NCBI GenBank assembly: GCA_018105865.1
Contig: CM030848.1
Location: 7,756,801-7,820,800, forward strand
Source: Metaphire vulgaris
Taxonomy: Eukaryota; Annelida; Clitellata; Crassiclitellata; Megascolecidae
Direction: 5' to 3'
DNA length: 64,000 nucleotides
Shown here: one piece after another, positions 1-22,881 of the stretch
Numbering within the stretch: the stretch's first letter is position 1
Layout: every line of letters begins with the position of its first letter
Program-made: the position numbers and the translations under genes
Notes under the pieces: model-generated
What the model saw: only the letters and a program-made list of their open reading frames with translations
What the model was told of the DNA's origin: nothing
The model's database searches: none

Positions 1-109
1 TAATAATGTCGATGGTACTGCCTTATCCATATCTCCACATATGCCTGTATTATATTTATTACTTTGGATAAGTGATTGAAAAGTTTGTTAATGATTCACC
101 AAACTGTAG

Positions 110-10671
<10,562 letters not shown>

Positions 10672-11345
10672 TCGACAGGGAAACCGATAATTCCAGGCGC
10701 ATCGTCTTACAGTCTTGTTATTCGGAAGCTTTTGTTATTCGGAAACGTTTTTGTAATCAAGTCAGAGCGCTTTTGCTGGTGATATTCGTCATTGCTCATA
10801 GGATACATTTTACAAGTTCTTTTGACGTCTCTGTTTTGTTATTTAAAATGAGTATTTATTGTTTTCTTATCACATTTCTTTATCGTTTGTGAAGATTTTT
10901 ACATTACTTAGAAACAACTGATGAGCAGCTTTTTTAATTTAAGTCAGCTGTGCCCAACTGGTAAATTTTCTCGAATTCTGAATATGTTTATTGTTCAACT
11001 CTACTGTACTATTTTGTAAAAGGTAATTAAAATTTAAGTTGTAATCCAACAATCTACATTCTAAAGTGCCTTTTATTATTAGGTTGAATCATATCTTCTT
11101 AATTCCTGTAGTCTGAAGGGGTATTTTTGGAGACCAATCTCTTCCACCACCAGTGTTGGTTGGGGATGAGAGAGTGAAAATCTAAAACTATTTTGACCAT
11201 TGATGGGATAGAACGGTGAAACCTTAAAGAAATTTCGACAATCAATGGAGACCGTCCTCAAATTCATTTTGTTGTAATTTGCAAATTATATCTAGGATAA
11301 GTGTTATAATTAAACAATGAATTAAATAATGTTCTGTTCTGTTCT

Positions 11346-11740
11346 TTAGCCATCCTCGATGCGAGGTTGGGCTACACTATGTATCACATCTCTCCATGTC
11401 TGTCGTTCTTCTGTTTTCCGAATCATGTTTTGAAATGAGAGTCCAGTCCATGTTGTTATGTTATCTAGCCAGGCTGTTCTTGGTCTTCCGCGTGATCGTC
11501 CTCCGGATAATGTTCCTTGAATTAGTTCTTTTTCTAGACAAGAGCCTTGTTTTCTCATGACGTGTCCAAAATAGCATACTTTGCTTTTTTTAATGTTGTA
11601 CAGCAGACTTCTTGTCGTACCTGTCTGCTGTATTACCCACTCATTTATTCTGTTTGCTATCCATGTAACTCTTAGAATGTGTCGTAATCCTTTCTTTTCA
11701 AAGGCTTCAATTCTTCGCTCATCTTCTTTATTCAGTATTC
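11346..11740 (-). mobile_element. LINE 3' fragment (endonuclease/RT C-terminus)
   Basis: The minus strand reads ... LIQGTLSGGRSRGRPRTAWL, DNITTWTG ... RQTWRDVIHSVAQPR, the conserved end of RT proteins (G.RsRGRPrt.WlDni) common in invertebrate LINEs. 5'-truncated. Confidence 0.7.
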
Positions 11741-11823
11741 AGCTTTCTGAGCAGTATTAAATAATGTATTGTGTTTGAAATAGTATTTAGAGCTCTACGC
11801 ATCTGGTTCATCTGGTCTAGCAT

Positions 11824-11973
11824 CAGGGTTGGAGTTGCCGGGGGGGGGGGGTTGAACCCCCAGCTAACTTTGCAACCCTCCCAAAATCGCATATCGGGTA
11901 CATGCAGTTCTTGTCATTCATTGAATTTCAGTCCTCAACACCCCCCAGCTCAAATTTCACAACTCCAACACTG
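11824..11973. mobile_element. hAT-like MITE (CAGGGTTGGAGTTG)
   Basis: TIRs CAGGGTTGGAGTTG and CAACTCCAACACTG; perfect 8-bp duplication TCTAGCAT at 11816-11823 and 11974-11981. 150 bp, with a G10 run inside. Confidence 0.9.
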
Positions 11974-12834
11974 TCTAGCATGTTAATGAATCGCTTAGTA
12001 AAGAAAATCAGAATTTCTGTCTTAGTTATTACAGTAGTCATTATGTTATTCTATGTTCTACTCACCATTACTCAATATTTTAATGCGCTTAATTATTGTA
12101 GACTGCATTTGTAATGTTATTATCTTGCTGGTTTTTGACAAAATTAAAGTGAATCGTTTAAAATGTGACCAATTGCTTTTGTTGTTTTATCCATTTCGTT
12201 TTTCTCGTTGTTTTGAATTCGATTTAAACTTAGATGCACATAAGTTTGATGCTTAGAAGGCCTCTGTTTAGGCGAAACATTTACAAATTATTGCTACAGG
12301 CCCATTTGTCAGTTAATACAAAAATTAACGCCGAATATAACATTTCCGTCAGTCAATAAAAAGCTTGTCAATCAGTCTGTAGTCAATCTATGCCCTGTTC
12401 ACTATAGCAAGTGCGAACTTCGACTATATACCTTAAATTTGGATAGTCTTTACCGAATCGTTGCATGGAGTATAGTTATTGTATGTCTGCATGGCTGCGG
12501 AACGTCTGTTATATATTGATAAAATCAGATGAATACTCGATAACAGAGTCACTTATAATAACTGAATAAGGCTGTTCTTATCGTGGGTTAACTTCTATAG
12601 CGCCATTTTAGTAATGCTTTTGACATCGGTCGACGCTACTCCTTGATTTGATGTTCTTATACGGTGCACTAATTCGATAATTTATGTGACAACGCAAAGA
12701 TTTTCCAGTTTTTCCAACCCCGCCTTCCGGAAATCCTGGCTACGCCACTGAGCAGCAGCAACAGGAACAGCAGTAGTCGACGTGAAGTGTTGAATTACCG
12801 TAAAGAAAATGTTGGGGTATTCTTCATTCAGTTA

Positions 12835-12910
12835 CAGTAGAACTTAGTTATACCGGACGATCCGTTATAGCGAATCCTCTGCAATGTACGGTCTCGTGTG
12901 ATGCCCGAAT
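12835..12910. mobile_element. pogo-like terminal fragment
   Basis: CAGTAGAACTTAGTTATACC ... CCGTTATAGCGAA resembles the pogo/Tigger end seen near 10050, in the opposite orientation. Confidence 0.35.
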
Positions 12911-13005
12911 CTAGGACTTTTCGTATCAGGACTATTCATCTTAGGACTGTTCAACGCGGACTATTCATATCAAGGACTATTCATCTCAGGACATTTGCTC
13001 TCCTT
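12911..13005 (+). repeat. Degenerate ~18-bp tandem repeat AGGACTATTCATCTC
   Basis: Four or five imperfect copies of (A)GGACTATTCATCTYA with spacers of 16-20 bp. Just upstream of gene B in the intergenic stretch. Confidence 0.6.
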
Positions 13006-14090
13006 TTATTCGATCTCTGAAATATCACTGCTTTCTAAAAAAAAACGCCCCATTTTCTTTCTCAGCCCATAGTTGATAGAAAGAAATGCAGTGGCGTGGC
13101 CAGGGTTCCAGAAGAGGAGGTACTTCGACCATTTTTCGGCTCAAAAGTCTTGGTAAGCAGAAAAAGCAGGTCATCGTCTCGGAATGCGCTTTAAAGTCCC
13201 CCCGTGCCAACGCCAATTGGGAAATGTCTTTTAGCTTGTTTTCTTTGTCCTGCTATTGGTTTTCTCTCATGAAAATGCCATCTCATATCGGTCCAAACAA
13301 TTAGGGCATCTTGTCAACTGGGGTGATCCCGCTGGTCTGACGACATGCACCTCTGTTATTACTCTAAGGCCTGATTCAAACAATCAATAAGGAGCCCGTA
13401 AATTATATAAGAATGGAGCGGGCTGATATTTATAAAGTCAGAAAAGTCAAATTGCGCATGACTGAAGGTTGGGCAGAATATCTTCTTGAAATATTTGACC
13501 TTCTGACAGCCTCCATTCCCTTGTTTTTGTCGATCTTAAAAAGTTATCGACCTCAAGACCAACAGAAGCAACTGAGCGCATCGCATATCGTCTTCAGTGT
13601 ATCTTTCGAAGACAGACCAACAATTCACAATGCTGTGGTCAAAACGAGCAATGCATGACGACTGTCACTAAATCATCGGATCTGAGTTGCTTTAAATGAT
13701 TGCGATGCAACCGATGCAGTCGGCGAATCTAACACTCGGACGAGAACTCTTCCGAAGGCTTGCCGTGGACCGTACCGCCCATTGGCGCCTCAATGACCCC
13801 CAAATTGACTCATTCAAATGCTGTGGCTGCTGATTTTGGACGATTCGCACTCTGGCTTTTTACGCGTCGTCTGTTTTATTGCTCTGTTTTACGATCGACC
13901 GTAATGCAGAAGAAAACTGCTTTGATTAGTTATTAATATTATTATTATTGACGCTGCTCCTTTATATCGCGTTTGATTTCATCGTGTGCCATTATAATTG
14001 CCTTGTAAGATGGCACTTATGGTTGAGTGCCGCGATCGTAACACGTCTTGTTTTGACATTTCCAATTTTTGACCGCCGCTGTTAGCGTAT
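13005..14090. other. Intergenic stretch upstream of gene B
   Basis: Apart from a single hAT-type end (GCAGTGGCGTGGCCAGGG at 13088) I see no gene. The reading frame 13413-13658 has no recognisable domain. It probably includes gene B control sequence close to 14098. Confidence 0.4.
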
Positions 14091-14097
14091 TCGCGCT

Positions 14098-14105
14098 TAT
14101 AAATA
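14098..14105 (+). promoter_or_regulatory. TATA box of gene B
   Basis: TATAAATA lies 90 bp upstream of the gene B start codon. A TCAG initiator-like site sits at 14120-14123, about 24 bp downstream, predicting a short 5' UTR of roughly 75 nt with no intron. Confidence 0.55.
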
Positions 14106-14194
14106 AGAAAGGACAGAGTTCAGGTTTCTGCTTTTCTTCGGATAGTTTAGAAGTATTCGTTTATTGAACCCCAGACCTTAAAGTCTTACCGAAC

Positions 14195-14282
14195 ATGATC
14201 AAGGCTGCAAAGACCTACGTGTGTTTTCGCGTCATTTTGCTGTCTGTAGAGGTACTCACAACCTACGGCTTCGCCATCAAAG
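14195..14282 (+). CDS. Gene B exon 1 (signal peptide)
   Basis: ATG followed by KTYVCFRVILLSVEVLTTYG, a short basic start then a hydrophobic core typical of a signal peptide. The donor is GTAGCG after ATC AAA G. An internal GTACTC after GTA GAG is a possible but phase-breaking alternative. Confidence 0.7.
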
Positions 14283-15526
14283 GTAGCGTATATATTGAGT
14301 AAAACTTCTACATAGGAAAAATTTCGTAAATTTATATAGCGCTTTCGGAATAGTATCTTAGTAGCGCTTGTTCGCAGGCGCTAATTCTATCTTTAAAATG
14401 GCTATATCCAAGAAGTAGGGGTTAGTCAGGTTAGGTCGATAGGTCTGCTTCCATAGGGCAACGAGGCTGAGTCGTTAAACTCCGGAAGAAATTATTGTTT
14501 GGGCAGAAAGGTTTATTAATTATAAATTATTTATTTAGAAAGGCTTGTTATTTAGATAGAATGGATTGAAGAGATAATTAAATAGATATTGGGGAGGGGA
14601 ATAATGGTTCTGAATGTGTAATTAATTTAACAGGATCATTGTAAAACCGCAAGGTTCACACCTGCCGCCTTTCTCGCCTTTCTCACAGTATCTGCTTCAG
14701 TTGCTGCAATGCCAATTCACACCTGGTGTCAGAATTCTTTCCACTTTTCAAGATGTTCAAAATTCCTGTAGCTGTAAACACAAAAATATTCTTACAACTT
14801 TTAACCCAGTTTATTAATATAAGGCTTTCGTGAAATATCAACCATTTTTTCTAACCGCAAACTTCACCGATGCTATAATCATAGAATATTATATCTATAA
14901 AAATAATCATATATAGCCTAGTATATGCAGTTATGCATATGTGGCAAGAGGCCACAAACAATTGTTGGGAATGGTGAAAAGGACAATTGTGAGTCGTGAC
15001 AAAGAGATAATCATTAAACTTTATAAGTCATTAGTAAGGCCTCATCTGGAATACTGTGTTCAGGCTTGGAATCCATTCTTGAAAAAGATATAGAACTTTT
15101 AGAAAAAGTGCAAAGACGAGCAACGAAGATGGTCAATGGGTGCCATAATTTAAGCTACGAAAAAGACTTCAATATTGTGGACTGACAACATTAGAAAGGA
15201 GAAGAGAGAGGGGATTTGATAGAAACATACAAAATAATGACTGGGAAAGTAGATGTGCCATATGATCGATTCTTTACATTGGCACACTATAGCAGCACAA
15301 GAGGCCACAAGTGCAAATTGTTTAAGCAGAGGGTTGGTCCAAGAAAGAAAAACTTTTTTAGTGCAAGGGTTGTGGACAAATGGAACAGTTTGGACGAGGT
15401 GGGAGTGACAGTTGAAACAGTGAACGGATTCAAAGGCTATCTAGATAAACTAGGTTATTGAATGCAGATGGTTACATCAGTGGTTTTCACACAGGCTTAC
15501 TTAGCCTCCTAAACCACTTAAAATCA

Positions 15527-15583
<57 letters not shown>

Positions 15584-18500
15584 CTATTATATTGAGCCGC
15601 CAATGTTTTATATAAAGGTCCCTGTGGCTATTCTGAACTGTTAATTTAGAGAACGTTGACAGCTGGTCAGATGTGGAAATCAATGGAAACGGGCTTCTGA
15701 ATCTGTTACGTGGTGAAAGTGAGAACCAATTACCGGACCAAATGGACGTCACCTTTGCTTTGGACGACAAACTGATCGAACTGAATCTCAAGAAGAACAG
15801 AAATGTTCCTGCAAACGCTCCGGTATTTGTGGCCGAATACGGAGAGATCGTAGAATGGAAAGCATCGGAAGCAAACGTACGTATAAGCACTGGCGTAGCC
15901 AGAGTCCCGGAATGAGAGGGGCACCAGCCAACATTTCCAGCTGCCACTATGAGGTTCTGAGGAGCGTCATGAGCGCCCAAACGGGGGGTCTAAGGGTATA
16001 AATTTTTTTGCGGTAACATTAGATTCAAATCTTGAGATATAGGGCATATTTTTAGAACCTATATGGCCATATCGGTAATCACCCCCCACTGTCACCTCCA
16101 CTGATAACATTTTCATCGGTTTTGTACGAATCTCACGACAGATCTAACGAGGTCCTGCCCATGTGCCCCTCTTATAGCTGCGCTAATGATCATTAGCTTC
16201 CGAGCGGGGTTTGGGACACAATCTGAGTCGCCAAAAATATATCATCTTTGAACTTCTAAGCAAATTTGCAGGCTCTATGACAGGCAACTATTCGGTAACC
16301 CCACCTCTATTAAATAAAACGTTCCTTATGTTTCTGCACGAATCTCACAACTACTCTTGTCTGAATAGAGGGGTCCGAACTACGAACTCTGCTCCTCTTG
16401 TGGTTGCGCCAATAGACATCAAGAAAGACATGCACATCCCAATTAGTCACACTAGGAAGTTTGGGGAGCTCACGTAAAGAAATTTTGAGTAAAATAAGAG
16501 TTAGGGGACGTGAGCTCTGGTGCATGCTTTAAATGCATTAATTGCGATTTACAATTATTGAATGGACAAAAACTGTACTACAACTAAGTATATCGATTGT
16601 GCCGACAATCACCCAACCTTACCTCCTCGTACTTCCTGAAAATTTCTTATCGGTTTGTGCTAATTCCACGACTGGTCCCAGCTCGAATAGGAAGTCCGCC
16701 TCTGTTTTCATTGTGATTACCTTGATGCATATAAAATTATTTAATCCACAAGGAATGAAACTTCTTTGACTCGGGCTGCCTGAAAATTCAGACAGGCAGG
16801 ACAATATTATAATGGTCAGACATGTCGGCATGTGTAAAAACAATTATTGTTCTTTCGATCGAGAATTCAGCCATACTATATCCTGTGATAGCTGCTAACT
16901 TGATTGAAACATGTCTAATTTTGCTGATTGCCTAAGTATGACTATTCCGAATGAAATATTAGACAAATTGTTGGAAATACTTATCTTGTGCGAAATAAAA
17001 TTTAGTAGTGTTGTGCCTCATTCGAGGTCTACTTTAATTTGTAAAACGGTAGACGGTATGTAAATCCGGTCAGAATAGGATGCTAAATAAGGCTGCCAAC
17101 AGGCGTGAATCCATACGGAATGGTTGGGGTAAGGCAGAATGGGGAAAGTGACACAAAGTCCCCCTCCAACCTGAATGTCTGGACCCGTCTCTGGTAATGA
17201 CGCTTCTGTGATTAAGAAAAGCACCAAAGCAATCGACGCAATGCTGCTACCGGATCATTTCAAAATGCTGAAATTTCCATTTTGAATTTTGTTATCAGGA
17301 ATTCGCTACATATTCGGACCCTAAAAATCAGGCTTCAATTGTAGTGGAAGTGAAGGGAGACGGCGGACAGATCATCAGGAATTACGTGAGTTTCTCTGTT
17401 TCAAAAATAGTTCCTATGAGTTTCCAAAATAAGTCGGAAAGTTACGATGAAGCGAGCTATATCCAGATATTAATCAACTAAATCATGTACTAAAGTTCAA
17501 TATTAAAGAACAATGCCCATGAGCGGCCATGAACGAACGATGCTGACGATGAAGGTGATGAAGATGAAGATGCTGACGATGAAGATGATGATAGTGATGG
17601 TGATGATGAAGAGGATGCTGCTAACGCCACTGAGCGTCAATGGCTACAGATCGCGCCTGAAGACGATTGTTGGTTGATTGCTTGATTGCTTGCTTGCTTG
17701 CTTGATTGATTGAAGGATTGATTGCAGAGAGGTTCCATATCCATCGACGGAAATTTTTACCTGATCGAGCCATTCGGAAGCATTCGCCAGAGGTCGTCGA
17801 ATCCAGATGACCTTCTCGTTAACATCGATGGAATCGATCACGTGATGACGGAAGAGAAAGCAGAGCTGGACTTCGAAGATTTCTCCAGTATGTTGCTCTG
17901 AGTCGAATGTTTATCCAGTATGAGAATAAAACCATTTTAATGCATTTTAATTCAGTTTTAAAATTAAATTAATAATAGACCCGTCTAAAAATAAATCTAT
18001 TTTAATACATTTTGATCCCGTTTTAAAATTTAACTTATAACATATTAATCTATTATAATTATTTTCTCATCATCATATATTTTTACATTTAGCAAGATAC
18101 AATTACTAACATACTGTGTATAATATACTCTACTGTATATGTCATAAGATACAGAGAGAATAACTATAAAGAGTTAATAACTAACTTGTTAGGACCTACA
18201 GTACTAATACTTAAGTAATAAGACTTAATGAATGAATAATACTAATGAACTTAATTAATAAGATATATTATTAATATGACTATTATTTTGAAATTGAACA
18301 TTTCTATAAATAACAAAGCAGCAAAAAAGTTGTTTACTAGATAATAATATATGACTGTTTGAAATTGAATACAAAATGTTTACTAGTTGTATCAACAAAT
18401 ATTTTCAAGTTGAAGTCCGTTAGTTTGCTATAATCTAATGTATAATTTATTAGCTAATTTAATTTAAATATATTTTAATAAATCGCTGAACGAATAACCC

Positions 18501-21500
18501 CCTGAATAGATTCACCAATGGTGACTTATAAAGTCTATGAATTAATGCTGGTGCAAAGCTGAATTGTCTATTAAAGACCGCTTTGAAAGTGCTGCAAGTG
18601 ACAAATTCTTGGAGATCGAAGAACAGCATCTGGAGACCAGAGGGGCATTTCAGAAGTACGTCGTAGAGATGTTTCTGGTCCTGGACTATGCTTTATACAA
18701 CAGGTATGTCTCTTCAATGTTACGCGGTCAAGTATGAAATTATCTCTAATTAGTTTCAATATTGCCCTTTGTATAAGTATCATATGTAGGCTATACTATA
18801 GGTTCTAACACATGCCAGCAAAAAATCAGTTTTCTTTCAGACAATAATTTTGCTACAGTTAGGTAACAACTGCCTATAATTTCCTCAGGATATAGGGTCT
18901 AATACATATAATGCGTCAAAATAATTGCTCTGTCAACAACATGCTGTAATCGAGATCGCTAGGTTTAGGCCTATCGCAAATTCAGGAGCTTACCTTGGGT
19001 AGGACTAGTTGGCGCCCGTAGCAGAGGATCAGAAAATTAATTTAGCTGGTTAACAAATCTTTAACCAACAAATTATAGCACCTTGATGAGACACAATATT
19101 AAAACAACAATTGCACATTTCCTGCCTGCTTTTACTGGTGCGAATCGGTCTATGATGTAAACGAAGTCAGTTTTCTCAGTTTCTTCTCTTCCTACGCTGA
19201 GTACGAGTATACAGTCGCAGAGTCTTGTGGGCCCTTTATATAGCGCCCCGAGTATCTGCCCCATCTGTCATACCCTTGGTACACCACTGCACGAATTAGA
19301 TTGAACCTGTCAATCAATTTAAAAATTTAAAACTCGCACGCCACTTAAATCTAAAATTCCGCCCTCAGGATCTAATGACCATGCACTGAACATTGCATTT
19401 CGGATGCATCTACTTGGATTAAGTGCTACGTTGGATTAAGCGCCTAAGAATAAGTTGCTACTACTTTATCAACGCTATATAAACGCGTGATCTTTTACTT
19501 TTTACTTGGAATTAAAAAACTATTCTGCATCGCAGTGGGTAGACCAAGTTTGTATCAAAGTCTGAGTAAATAATTATGAAGAAAAACTAATATTTAATCT
19601 ATCTTTAGTCAACTAATGTTTGTTTTATACAAAGTTTCTATTTTCACCTTTAATATTCTAGCCGTAATTGAGTTTAACTAATAGCCTAAGTAGCAAATAT
19701 CTTCCAGAGCGTTGAGGTATGAGATGATAGTCTACTCTAAAAGAAGCAGTTCAGTTCAGTTAGCATTGGTGTTTGGTTTAGAGCCATCGAAATTACAACC
19801 GGTATTTGATTGATACAACGTACATGTATATTCAACTAGTTAATGAGCATTTAAGACCGTAATATCACTTTCAAAAACACAGATGGGACCAGGGATATTT
19901 CTAGGATTGTGAATTTGGGGGGAGTCGACCTCAAATTGGAGGTGTCGGAGCTAATTAGTATGCATTTTGTATGCATACTATTGTCACATTACCATTTTGA
20001 GGGGGTGTCGACCTCAAATTGAGGTTGGAGGTTGGAGGGGGGTGTTAGGGGTGTGAAAATATCCCTGGATGGAGCCTAGATTATTCGCATTGAAGAGCAT
20101 TTTTTTAAATTTTCATAATTCATTTATGTTTTGTTTTCCGGTTGCAGATGGTATAGGCTCAGTAAAGCTTCGAATGAGAACGGGAAGAAAACAGAAGCCA
20201 TCCAGAATCTACAATATTACTTTTCTCACGTTTCTAACGGAGTACGTAACACATTTAGACTCAGAACAGTTCTCCTAACTTTTTTGTTATTATATCTCTG
20301 TACTGTATATTTCGTTTTATCAAAACATCTATTCTGCTGTAACTTTGTGTCGGGGTTTGTGTGTTTATTTGTGTGTGTGTGTGAGTTTATATGTGTGTGG
20401 CTTTTTTTTCAGAAATGATGCTTTATCGTTTTGTCCACGTTTTGCCTTCTTGTTTAAATGCAATGTATTCGTAGGAATCAATAGTGCTTATATTTGACAT
20501 AATGCTCTAACATCTTGTTCATTCCATTTTCTGAAAGCGATGTGACATAAAACATCTGGTCGTGACCAAAAGATGAGTTATTTTGCGATGAAGGCGTGAC
20601 TACGTATGCTACGAGAATCACATAAAGCCTTAACTCGTCAAAAATTTGTCAAATTAAAAATAACTGTGAAATCCTTCACGAACCTTTAAAAGCTCTGCTG
20701 ATGTTTGTGATACCATATCGGATACCTTAAGAGATTGTGCTATTTTTCTCAGGTTGACATGAGGTATAAAAACATAAAGGAATCCGACTTCTCTATCGGA
20801 GTGCGCCTTATCGGATACTACGTTGCAACGGTAGACGACCACTTTTTCTTTGGCCTTAATGTAGGTTTAAGAATGTCAGCAGTAGGGTTAACTGGTATAG
20901 CATACCAACTGAACCCTACAAGTTCTATATGATATTCAGTCAGTCATGGTCTTATTCATGGATGCAAATTAAAGAATTTCTTCATACTATTGGAGGCTGG
21001 GGGCGCGTTGTTGTACAATAAATGAGAATTCGGTTGATTTTGTATAAAAGTATATTCTTTAATTACGTATCAGTCCAAAAACATCAACGGAAGAGCAAGA
21101 AGATAACCCCAAAGACTATAAATCTACGTGTATAAAGTAAGCAAGTAGATCACACGCATAACAATACCCTGGTGGCAGCTGAATCTATTGAAATTGACAA
21201 GATGATATCAAACGATGAAATCGGCTTCGTATTCGAGTCATTGACGTAGCCAAGGGAGGGGTACGTACGGAGGCCGGGACCCATGGGCGTTCTGGGGGGA
21301 AGGGGTCAAAAAACCCTGGAAAAAATTGGGAGTTATGAAAAAGTAAAATTACTTGTTTCTTTCGTCAAAAAGCCTTGTTTTGCACCCCTGGAAAATGTTT
21401 TTTTCTTTCGTCACAAGACCATGTTTTACCCTCCTGAAAATTTCTGCTGTGCCATGGGGACCCCTATTCTGGCTAGAACCGGTCGTGAAATTCGCGCAAA

Positions 21501-22630
21501 ACCGTTGAGAAATTGGGTGGTAGGCAACGTGATCGAAAAGAATACGCGAATGTGCGAAGCCTTTTTGCTCTTCGAAGACTTAAATTTTACCGAAAAATCT
21601 CGATGTGCCCCCACTCTATTCCGGAAATATATACCTCCCCTAAAAATCAGTATATAATAATGCAGTAGGCCTATAGGCTTATAGGCCTATAACGTGATGT
21701 ATACAGTATAAACGCACATATATACAACATATATTATTTCTTTATTATGTATAACATATGTATTGTATATAACCTATATAATATATATTATATGTATAAT
21801 ATATATAGCAATATATACCGCTCCCGAAATGTATACTCCTCCAAGTCAAATTCCGGGACGACAGTGACGGCTCTAGGATTTGGCAAGTGGGGGGGCTGTT
21901 GGGGTGGCAATTTCTAATCATGGGGGGCCAACCATTTGTTGTTTAATGTATGTAGCATTAAGTATAGGGTCCCAACTGGGGAGCCACTGGGAGGGCCAGG
22001 CACTCAATAGGGGGCACGGGCCCCCCTGGGCCCCCCGGTGGAGCCGCCACTGCTGGGCGACACCCCCTGATTCAAGTCATTAAATAATAACTCAATCGTA
22101 TGCTGTGTTTGTCGTCTTCGAATTTGACGGTTTATTTTGTCTCTTGTTAGACGGTCGCCGATTCTCCGTGGACAGAACGCTCCGACGTGAAGATAATCTA
22201 CAAGGAGCTCGGCTACAGTAACATGTACAAAGCGCTCGATCTGCTAGAGGCCTGGATACCAGAAACAATAGCAAAGCTAGGAATCACCATCGATCAAGCA
22301 ACTTTGTTTTCCGGGTATAGATATGCACTATCTCGACCGCACACGCGATAGAAAGGTCATCATACAATGACTGCGCAACTTTCTTCCACAGTATTATATT
22401 AGCATATTTATTGCACATGCCTCAGTATTATACAAGCGAATGAGATTATTGCAAAAGCAATGCATCGTATACTGTAAAAACACAAGTTGGTATGTTTTTA
22501 TCGTATCACAAGACAAAGGCAAATCAATTCAATCCTGATCAAATGTCTTGATTTCCTGACTTTCCTGCTTTTTAATTATTGAATAATAATACTATTGTTA
22601 TTAATATTAATATTATTATTATTATTATTA

Positions 22631-22704
<74 letters not shown>

Positions 22705-22837
22705 CATCATCATCATCAGCAGCAGCATCATCAGCATCAGCATCATGTGAAAGTTCCGTGGAAGGCGACTGCGTTAAATTTCTGGAGTGTCACGGATATT
22801 CGTTGTAGGAGAAAGGATGTCTCTCTTATATCTATAG

Positions 22838-22881
<44 letters not shown>

